A DNA stretch of 52,445 bases from an uncultured Thiohalocapsa sp. GTDB taxonomy: Bacteria; Pseudomonadota; Gammaproteobacteria; Chromatiales; Chromatiaceae. The notes below the pieces were generated by a model, which was not told the origin of the DNA, made no database searches, and saw only the letters and a list, made by a program, of their open reading frames with translations. The translations under genes were made by a program, and so were the position numbers. The stretch spans positions 1 to 52,445 of the forward strand of contig NZ_CAJXYK010000044.1 of assembly GCF_913063425.1 (NCBI RefSeq). The letters are read 5' to 3'. This document shows positions 1 to 6,209 of this stretch, one piece after another (position 1 is the stretch's first letter; each line of letters starts with the position of its first letter).

Positions 1-274
1 CTGCGCGAGCACGCCCTGTGCGCTGCATCGGCCTGCGAAATTCGCCGGCCGAGGGGTTCAACTGCTCTTTTTAGGGTTAGAGGCGCTGCCTCGTCGCCGC
101 CCCGCTCGGCAGGGAGAGCCTGCGGCTTGGGCAGTGGCAGCGGGCAGCCGGGGCGGCTGTTGGCGGCCCTAACTCTGCCACAGCCTCGATCCGATGGGTG
201 GCTGTCGGCGACGCGGTGTGCCCGCCGCTTGCCCCGGTCCGCTCGCCGCGCGCTGGCGCTGGCGCTGGTGCGCT

Positions 275-299
275 GGTTCCCAGGCTCGGCCTGGGAACC
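275..299. repeat. Perfect 25-bp palindrome (REP-like)
   Basis: The arms GGTTCCCAGGC and GCCTGGGAACC flank the three bases TCG. It is related to the TTCCCGGGC...GCCCGGGAA palindromes just downstream and can form a strong hairpin. Such sequences are known as dispersed intergenic elements in many proteobacteria. Confidence 0.75.
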
Positions 300-307
300 C
301 GGTCGGG

Positions 308-376
308 AGGCTCTGCCTCCCGTTTCGCGAGGCAGAGCCTCGCGACCGCATTCCCGGGCGGAGCCCGGGAACGAGG
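308..376. repeat. 69-bp composite palindromic repeat, copy 1
   Basis: It consists of two hairpins. The first has arms GGCTCTGCCTC and GAGGCAGAGCC around a short CCGTTTCGC spacer. The second is the palindrome TTCCCGGGC / GCCCGGGAA followed by CGAGG. The unit recurs at 480-548 with no difference that I can see. Confidence 0.8.
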
Positions 377-479
377 TGCACGAGGTACACGAAGTGCAAT
401 GGTGCGAATCTTCTCCGCGAGGCGCTCGCCGATGTGCGGCAGCGCGCTCAGGTCCTCGTCCTCCGCAGCGTGGTCGGCG

Positions 480-548
480 AGGCTCTGCCTCCCGTTTCGC
501 GAGGCAGAGCCTCGCGACCGCATTCCCGGGCGGAGCCCGGGAACGAGG
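480..548. repeat. 69-bp composite palindromic repeat, copy 2
   Basis: Second copy of the unit at 308-376, with the same two hairpins and the same CGAGG tail, separated from the first by 103 bp of unrelated sequence. Confidence 0.8.
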
Positions 549-560
549 CTCCGATCACGC

Positions 561-585
561 TCCCGGGCGGAGCCCGGGAACGAGG
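561..585. repeat. Partial copy of the 69-bp repeat (second hairpin only)
   Basis: Only the TCCCGGGCGGAGCCCGGGA hairpin and the CGAGG tail are present, 12 bp after copy 2. The hairpin half therefore also occurs on its own. Confidence 0.7.
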
Positions 586-723
586 GGCGCGGCAAGGGAA
601 ACCGCCGATCGATCGCCGTCTTCCCAAGGCGCCCGCGCTGGCATGCCGCTCGCATCGGGCTGGGTACCAGGCGCCGCGCGCCGGCGCGGCCCCGTGCAGG
701 ATTCAGCGCTGGGAGACAGACCC

Positions 724-1521
724 ATGCCCGAGCTGCCGGATGTCGAGATCGAGCGGCGCCACGCCGAGCGCTGGGTGGTGGGCCATGCCATCCGGCACGT
801 CCATGTGCCGGAGCCGGAGATTCTGGAAGACACCTCGCCCGCGGCCCTCGGGCGCCGGCTGCACGGGCGCCGGGTGACCGGCAGCCGCCGGCACGGCAAG
901 TATCTCTTCCTGGAGACCGACGGCGCCCCCTGGCTGCTGCTGCACTTCGGCATGACGGGGCACCTGGAGCGGGTCGGCAAGGCCGCACAAGCCCCCGCGT
1001 ACACCGACTTCACGCTGGTGCTGGACGACGACAGCGCCGTCGCCTATGTGGCACCCCGCAAGCTCGGACGGGTCGGGGTGATCGACGACCCGAACGCCTA
1101 CGTCGCCGCGCAAGGGCTCGGCCCGGACGTGCTGCGCCTGGACCGCGAGGGCTTTGCGGACCTGGCCGAGGGCCGCCGCGGCGGCACCAAATGCTGGCTC
1201 ATGGACCAGGCGGCCATGGCCGGGCTCGGCAACGTCTATACAGACGAGATCCTGTTTCGCGCCCGGCTGCACCCGAAGACGCCGGTGGCGGCGCTGGACG
1301 CCGATGGCCTTCACCGGCTGTTCGAGGCCGTCTCCGAGGTGCTGCGCACCGCCATCGAGGCCGGCGCGGACCCGGCCCGGCTGCCGGAGGACTGCCTACT
1401 GCCGCACCGCGAGCCGGGCGCCGCCTGTCCGCGCTGCGGCGGCGATGTGCAGCAGATCAAGGCCTGCGGGCGCACCGCCTATTTCTGCCCCGCTTGTCAG
1501 CCGCGGCCGGATGGGCAGTGA
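724..1521 (+). CDS. Formamidopyrimidine-DNA glycosylase family protein (Fpg/Nei)
   Basis: A 265-residue base-excision-repair enzyme, expected to remove oxidised bases from DNA and nick the abasic site in the cytoplasm. The protein begins MPELPDVE, so the catalytic Pro2 and Glu3 of the Fpg/Nei family are intact, which fixes the start at 724. A lysine in HGKYLF (about residue 60) fits the conserved catalytic-domain lysine. The C-terminus carries a four-cysteine zinc finger (Cys235, 238, 255, 258) with an extra Cys248. Length matches the family (about 270). Whether it acts as MutM or as an Nei-type enzyme cannot be told by eye. It stands alone between the repeat region and PEP synthase. Confidence 0.88.
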   Translation: MPELPDVEIERRHAERWVVGHAIRHVHVPEPEILEDTSPAALGRRLHGRRVTGSRRHGKYLFLETDGAPWLLLHFGMTGHLERVGKAAQAPAYTDFTLVLDDDSAVAYVAPRKLGRVGVIDDPNAYVAAQGLGPDVLRLDREGFADLAEGRRGGTKCWLMDQAAMAGLGNVYTDEILFRARLHPKTPVAALDADGLHRLFEAVSEVLRTAIEAGADPARLPEDCLLPHREPGAACPRCGGDVQQIKACGRTAYFCPACQPRPDGQ

Positions 1522-1791
1522 GTGCCCCGCCGCGGCGGAGCGCGGTCATGCTCGCGCGGTGCATTACCCCAAGGCGATGGGGCATTTGAGCCGGATCGGT
1601 TGCGGCGGGCCACCGCCTGCCGGCGGCAGCGGACAACGGTCGGCCCCGTCGCTGCCGGGAGCGCATGCAGCCCGAAGCGTCCGGGCCCCAACCGGCGCCC
1701 CTGCACAGCCGCCCATCACGGCTGGCACGTCATCTGCTCTCGGGTTGGCGAGACCACCGCCCCGCGCCCCACAGCCGATGCCGAGCCCGTT

Positions 1792-4197
1792 ATGCCCGAT
1801 GCTGCCTCCAATACCGATCAGGCCGTGCTGGTCGTTCAGCTCGCGGACCTGGACAACAATGATGTCGCCCGTGTCGGCGGTAAGAACGCCTCCCTCGGGG
1901 AGATGATCGGTGCCCTGAGCGCCGAGGGCGTGCGCGTGCCGGACGGCTTCGCGACCACCGCAGACGCCTACCGGCAGTTCCTCGCCGCCAACGAGCTGGC
2001 GCCGCGCATCCGCGAGCGCATCGAGGATTACCGCAGCGGCGAGCGCTCCCTGCGGGAGACCGGCGAGGCCATCCGCGGCCTGATCCTGGACAGCGACCTG
2101 CCCGCGGACCTGAGTGAGGCCATCCGCAGCGCCTACCGCGACCTCGCCGACGCGCGCAGACAGGAGAGGCCGGACGTGGCCGTGCGCTCCAGCGCCACCG
2201 CCGAGGACCTGCCGGAGGCGAGCTTCGCGGGTCAGCTGGAGACCTATCTCAACATCCGCGGCGAGGACGCGCTGCTGGACGCGGTACGCCGCTGCTGTGC
2301 ATCGCTCTTCACAGACCGCGCCATCGCCTACCGTGAGGACCACGGCTTCGACCAACTGAAGGTCGCCCTGTCCGTCGGCGTGCAGACCATGGTGCGCAGC
2401 GACCTCGGCGCCGCCGGCGTCATGTTCAGCCTGGACACGGACACGGGCTTCCCGCGCACCGTGCTCATCAACGGCGCCTGGGGGCTCGGCGAGACCGTGG
2501 TGCAGGGCAGCGTGGACCCGGACGAATTCCTTGTGTTCAAGCCATTGCTGGACGACGCCGAGCGCCGCCCGATCATCGCCCGCAGCATCGGCGGCAAGGA
2601 GGCCAAGCTCGTCTACGCGGACGACCCGGATGCGCCCACGCGCCGCCTGGACACCACCGGCGACGAGCGCCTGCGCCCGGTGCTGAGCGACGAGGAGGTG
2701 CTGACCCTCGCCCGCTGGGCCGTGCTGGTTGAGCGCCACTACGACAAGCCCATGGACATGGAATGGGCCAAGGACGGCGAGACCGGCGAGCTCTTCATTG
2801 TGCAGGCGCGCCCGGAGACCGTGCACTCCCAGCGCACGGGGGGGACGCTCAAGACCTATCGGCTCAACGCGGCGGGCGAGGGACTGGCCAGCGGCTATGC
2901 CATCGGTGACGCCATTGCCGCCGGGCCGGTGCGCCGGCTCGACAGCCCCGACGACAGCGAGCGCTTCGAGCGCGGCGACGTGCTGGTGACGGCCATGACG
3001 GACCCGGACTGGGTGCCCATCATGCGCCGGGCGGCGGCCATCGTCACCGACCACGGCGGACGCACCTCCCATGCGGCCATCGTCAGCCGCGAGCTGGGCC
3101 TGCCGGCGGTGGTGGGCACCGGCGACGGCACCGAGCGGCTCGGCGACGGCACCGAGGTGACCGTCTCCTGCGCCGAGGGCGAGACGGGCCATGTCTACGC
3201 CGGCACCGCCGACTACGACGTCGAGGACATCGACCTCGACGACATCCCGGAGACCCGCACCCAGGTCATGCTGAACCTGGCCAACCCGGCGGCGGCCATG
3301 CGCTGGTGGCGGCTGCCCGCCGACGGCGTGGGCCTGGCGCGCATGGAGTTCATCATCAATCAGCACATCAAGATCCACCCGCTGGCGCTGCTGCACCCGG
3401 AGCGGATCGAGGACGCCGCCGCCCGCGAGCAGATCGACGCCCTCACCGCCGGCTACGACGACAAGGCCGAGTACTTCGTCGAGCGCCTGGCCCGCGGCAT
3501 CGCGCGCATCGCCGCCGGCAGCCATCCGCACCCGGTGATCGTGCGCATGAGCGACTTCAAGACCAACGAGTATGCGGACCTCATCGGCGGTCGCGCCTTC
3601 GAGCCCGCCGAGGCCAACCCGATGCTCGGCTGGCGGGGTGCGAGCCGCTACTACAGCGAGGACTACCGCGACGGCTTTGCGCTGGAATGCCGGGCCATCC
3701 GCAAGGCGCGGGAAGAGATCGGGCTGGAGAACATTGTCGTGATGATCCCCTTCTGCCGCACGCCCAAGGAGGCGGACAGGGTGCTGGCCGTGATGGCGGA
3801 GCACGGCCTGGAGCACGGCGAGCGGGGGCTTGAGATCTATGTGATGTGCGAGATCCCGTCCAACGTCATCCTGGCCGCGGAATTCGCGGCGCGCTTCGAC
3901 GGTTTCTCCATCGGCAGCAACGACCTGACCCAGCTGGTGCTCGGCGTCGACCGCGACTCGGACCGGCTCGCCCACCTGTTCGACGAGCGCAACGAGGCCG
4001 TGCGGCAGATGATCCGCTCGGTGATCCAGACCGCCCACGAGCACGAGCGCAAGGTCGGCCTCTGCGGCCAGGCGCCGAGCGATCATCCGGACTTCGCCGC
4101 CTTCCTGGTGCGCGCCGGCATCGATTCCGTCTCGGTGAATCCGGACAGCTTCCTGTCGGTCAAGCAGTCCATCGCCGGGGTAGAGCGCAGCGGCTGA
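1792..4197 (+). CDS. ppsA: Phosphoenolpyruvate synthase (pyruvate, water dikinase)
   Basis: An 801-residue enzyme that converts pyruvate, ATP and water to PEP, AMP and phosphate, the entry step of gluconeogenesis. An N-terminal ATP-binding domain (about 10-340, with VGGKNASLGEM and AVRSSATAEDLP) is followed by the phosphohistidine domain, where His427 lies in GGRTSHAAI, and a C-terminal PEP/pyruvate barrel (about 480-795) with Cys758 in GLCGQAPS. All landmark motifs are present and length fits the family (about 790). The frame is open back to 1522, but family homology starts only after the ATG at 1792. The 270 bp before it hold no other gene that I recognise. A PfkB-type kinase and a GAPDH remnant nearby give a central-carbon context. 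Confidence 0.95.
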   Translation: MPDAASNTDQAVLVVQLADLDNNDVARVGGKNASLGEMIGALSAEGVRVPDGFATTADAYRQFLAANELAPRIRERIEDYRSGERSLRETGEAIRGLILDSDLPADLSEAIRSAYRDLADARRQERPDVAVRSSATAEDLPEASFAGQLETYLNIRGEDALLDAVRRCCASLFTDRAIAYREDHGFDQLKVALSVGVQTMVRSDLGAAGVMFSLDTDTGFPRTVLINGAWGLGETVVQGSVDPDEFLVFKPLLDDAERRPIIARSIGGKEAKLVYADDPDAPTRRLDTTGDERLRPVLSDEEVLTLARWAVLVERHYDKPMDMEWAKDGETGELFIVQARPETVHSQRTGGTLKTYRLNAAGEGLASGYAIGDAIAAGPVRRLDSPDDSERFERGDVLVTAMTDPDWVPIMRRAAAIVTDHGGRTSHAAIVSRELGLPAVVGTGDGTERLGDGTEVTVSCAEGETGHVYAGTADYDVEDIDLDDIPETRTQVMLNLANPAAAMRWWRLPADGVGLARMEFIINQHIKIHPLALLHPERIEDAAAREQIDALTAGYDDKAEYFVERLARGIARIAAGSHPHPVIVRMSDFKTNEYADLIGGRAFEPAEANPMLGWRGASRYYSEDYRDGFALECRAIRKAREEIGLENIVVMIPFCRTPKEADRVLAVMAEHGLEHGERGLEIYVMCEIPSNVILAAEFAARFDGFSIGSNDLTQLVLGVDRDSDRLAHLFDERNEAVRQMIRSVIQTAHEHERKVGLCGQAPSDHPDFAAFLVRAGIDSVSVNPDSFLSVKQSIAGVERSG

Positions 4198-4289
4198 CGC
4201 CGCTTCGGCGGCCACCAGGCTATGACAGCTGGCGGCTGTGCCGGCCACCACCGCCACGACCATTCACCACTGCTGGAGAGGTGCGCAAC

Positions 4290-4775
4290 ATGACCGCCAA
4301 TTTCCGCATTTGCTGGCCCGCCTTCATGACGCTCATGATCGGTATCACCTGCGCCACCCAGGTCGGCGCTCAAACCGGCTCGCCCGGAGCTGGGGAGCGC
4401 ATGACACCCGGGATGGGAGGCGGCACGATGCCGATGCAGCCGGGTGCCGGTGGTATGGGGCCCGGTATGGGACCCGGTATGGGACCCGGTATGGGACCCG
4501 GCATGGGACCCGGCATGGTGCGGCGCATGGGCATGAACATGCCCGGTTTCTCGGATTTCGACGCCGACAACGACGGTCGCATCAGCCAATCCGAGCTCAA
4601 CGCGGTGCGCTCGGAGCGCCGGAGCCAGCGTGCAGCGCAGGGCTATCCCATGCGCGGTGCCGCCAACGCACCGAGCTTCTCCGATCTCGATGCCGACGGC
4701 AGCGGCGGCATCTCCAGGGATGAATTCAGCCGCTTCCACGGCGCCGGCGGCCGTCCGCAAGCAGGCGGGCGCTGA
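4290..4775 (+). CDS. Exported EF-hand calcium-binding protein with GMGP repeats
   Basis: A 161-residue protein with an N-terminal signal peptide (about residues 1-28), so probably periplasmic or surface exposed. A Gly/Met/Pro-rich linker holds GMGP repeated five times (about residues 55-74). Two EF-hand loops follow: DADNDGRISQSE (about residue 91) and DADGSGGISRDE (about 133), both with the Asp/Asn/Gly/Glu pattern expected for calcium binding. A GGAGAG ribosome site lies 9-14 bases before the ATG at 4290. Such two-EF-hand proteins are common in gammaproteobacteria but their roles are mostly unknown. The methionine-rich linker could in principle bind copper; that is speculation. Confidence 0.85.
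   Translation: MTANFRICWPAFMTLMIGITCATQVGAQTGSPGAGERMTPGMGGGTMPMQPGAGGMGPGMGPGMGPGMGPGMGPGMVRRMGMNMPGFSDFDADNDGRISQSELNAVRSERRSQRAAQGYPMRGAANAPSFSDLDADGSGGISRDEFSRFHGAGGRPQAGGR
4452..4511 (+). repeat. Five 12-bp tandem units encoding GMGP
   Basis: Five consecutive units of GGTATGGGACCC or close variants (first unit GGGCCC, last unit GGC instead of GGT) inside the EF-hand gene. Unit length is a multiple of three, so copy number can change without breaking the frame. Confidence 0.85.
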
Positions 4776-4883
4776 TCGAAGCGCCACCGGCAGCCGGCGG
4801 GTAAGCCGCACCACAAGCCGGACCGTCATCGTCATCGGCGGCGGCTGCGCGGCGCAATGATCGACCCACAAAGGCATTGGCAG

Positions 4884-5864
4884 ATGGCCGCCATCGTCAC
4901 CCTGACCATGAACCCGGCGCTGGACCTGACCAGCGACACCGGCGCGCTGGAGGCCGGCCACAAGACCCGCTGCGAGCCGCCGCGGCGCACGCCGGGCGGC
5001 GGCGGCATCAATGTCGCGCGCGGACTCAGGGATCTGGGCGACGACGTCCTCGCCGTCTATCCCAGCGGCGGACCCACCGGCGAGGCCTTCGACCGGCTGC
5101 TGGCGAAGCTCGGCGTCCCCGCCGAGCGGCTGCCCATCGCCGGCGACCTGCGCCAGAACCTGTCCCTGCGGGTGCATGACACCGGCGAGGTGCTGCACCT
5201 GGTCTTTCCGGGACCGACGCTCCAGCAACAGGAACGGCAGGCCTGCAGCGACGCCGTCGCAAGCCTCGATCCGGCGCCGGAGGTGGTGGTGATGAGCGGG
5301 AGCCTGCCGCAGGACACGCCGCTTGAGTTCTACGCCGGAGTGGCCCGCCGCGCGGCCGAGCGCGGCAGCCGCGTGGTGCTGGACACCAACGGCCCGGCGC
5401 TGCGGGCGACGCTCGACGCCGGCGCCCCGCTCGACCTGATCAAACCGAATCGCAACGAATGCCGGGAGCTTCTGGACCTGCCCGACGGCGACGGCGAGCC
5501 GGGGCCGGACGACTATCTGGCGGCCATGGACCGGCTGATCCGCGACGGCGCCGCCGCGGCCGTGGTGGTGACCCTCGGCGACCAGGGCGCGGTGCTGGCG
5601 AGCGACGGCCTGCACGTGCATCTGCGCCCGCCGGCCATCGAGGGGCGCGCGCCGGTGGGCGCCGGCGACAGCTTCGTCAGCGCGCTGGTGCACCGGCTCG
5701 CCGCCGGCGGCGAGCTGCTGGAGGCGGCCATCGACGGCGTCGCCGCCGCAGCCGCGGCGGTGAAGACCCGCGACACCCGCCTGTTCCGCCCGGATGACCT
5801 CGCCGCACTGCGCGCGGAGGTGACGGTACGCCACGCCGGTATCGACGAACGCAGCAAGCCCTGA
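4884..5864 (+). CDS. pfkB: PfkB-family sugar-phosphate kinase (1-phosphofructokinase / Pfk-2 type)
   Basis: A 326-residue ribokinase-fold kinase, expected to phosphorylate a phosphorylated hexose such as fructose 6-phosphate or fructose 1-phosphate with ATP. It opens with VTLTMNPALDLT, typical of the Pfk-2/FruK group, has the GGGGINVARGL substrate-loop motif (about residue 39) and the C-terminal PfkB signature APVGAGDSF with catalytic Asp262. I prefer the ATG at 4884 over the upstream in-frame ATG at 4857, because homology begins at once and an AAGG lies about nine bases upstream. Five bases after the stop lies a GAPDH remnant, so this was probably part of a glycolytic cluster. Confidence 0.88.
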   Translation: MAAIVTLTMNPALDLTSDTGALEAGHKTRCEPPRRTPGGGGINVARGLRDLGDDVLAVYPSGGPTGEAFDRLLAKLGVPAERLPIAGDLRQNLSLRVHDTGEVLHLVFPGPTLQQQERQACSDAVASLDPAPEVVVMSGSLPQDTPLEFYAGVARRAAERGSRVVLDTNGPALRATLDAGAPLDLIKPNRNECRELLDLPDGDGEPGPDDYLAAMDRLIRDGAAAAVVVTLGDQGAVLASDGLHVHLRPPAIEGRAPVGAGDSFVSALVHRLAAGGELLEAAIDGVAAAAAAVKTRDTRLFRPDDLAALRAEVTVRHAGIDERSKP

Positions 5865-5868
5865 CCGG

Positions 5869-5949
5869 GTGAAGGTGCTGGCCTGGTACGACAACGAAAT
5901 GGGCTATGCGGCGCAGATGGTGCGCGCGGCCGTGCAGGTGCTCGGCTGA
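5869..5949 (+). pseudogene. C-terminal remnant of glyceraldehyde-3-phosphate dehydrogenase
   Basis: A short frame of 26 codons reads VKVLAWYDNEMGYAAQMVRA and ends in a stop. The WYDNE-GY signature is the highly conserved last helix of type I GAPDH. The other roughly 300 residues are absent: the sequence before GTG 5869 is the end of the kinase gene. This is therefore the 3' end of a deleted gap gene. Translation from the GTG would give a peptide without NAD-binding or catalytic parts. Confidence 0.85.
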
Positions 5950-5952
5950 CGC

Positions 5953-6030
5953 GTGGGAGCGGCATCCCTGCCGCGACGGCTGCCAGCGCAGCTGAGTGCC
6001 AGCTCCGTCGCGGCCAGAGGCCGCTCCCAC
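5953..6030. repeat. 78-bp REP-like hairpin element, locus 1 copy 1
   Basis: The element begins GTGGGAGCGGCATCCCTGCC and ends GGCCAGAGGCCGCTCCCAC, so its outer arms GTGGGAGCGGC/GCCGCTCCCAC are inverted repeats. The core contains CAGCTGAGTGCCAGC. It lies right after the GAPDH stop and is followed 13 bp later by a second copy. Confidence 0.85.
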
Positions 6031-6043
6031 GGCGTCCCTCGCT

Positions 6044-6121
6044 GTGGGAGCGGCATTCCTGCCGCGACGACTGGCAGTGCAGCTGAGTGCCAGCTCCGTC
6101 GCGGCCAGAGGCCGCTCCCAC
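6044..6121. repeat. 78-bp REP-like hairpin element, locus 1 copy 2
   Basis: Nearly identical to the copy at 5953-6030, with only a few changes in the first half of the core, and in the same orientation. The pair sits between the GAPDH remnant and the ATPase gene. Confidence 0.85.
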
Positions 6122-6209
6122 GGTTGCCGCGTGCCCTTTTTGGCTCGAAGATCGGGCCCAGGCTCAATCATCGCGCGCGGGCACCGACACCTCCCGCAGC
6201 GCCGGCAGC

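Larger units (their letters stand above)
1..723. other. Repeat-bearing region without a supported gene
   Basis: I see no credible coding sequence before the glycosylase start at 724. Long open frames here are high-GC artefacts running through palindromes on both strands. The stretch holds a perfect palindrome (275-299), two copies of a 69-bp repeat (308-376, 480-548) and a third partial copy (561-585). No clear promoter for the downstream gene could be picked out. Confidence 0.6.

Noticed and set aside
308-585. Insertion sequence ends
   Set aside because: No transposase frame and no target duplications; units are small composite hairpins.
127-1521. Long frame extending the glycosylase upstream to 127
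   Set aside because: The N-terminal catalytic proline must be residue 2 after the initiator Met, which fixes the start at 724; the upstream part crosses repeats.
1564-4263. 899-codon minus-strand frame opposite PEP synthase
   Set aside because: Antisense shadow of a well-conserved gene; composition rich in Val/Gly/Ala/His without any domain.
5953-6121. CRISPR-like array from repeated 78-bp units
   Set aside because: Only two copies, palindromic, 13-bp spacer and no cas genes; fits REP-type elements.
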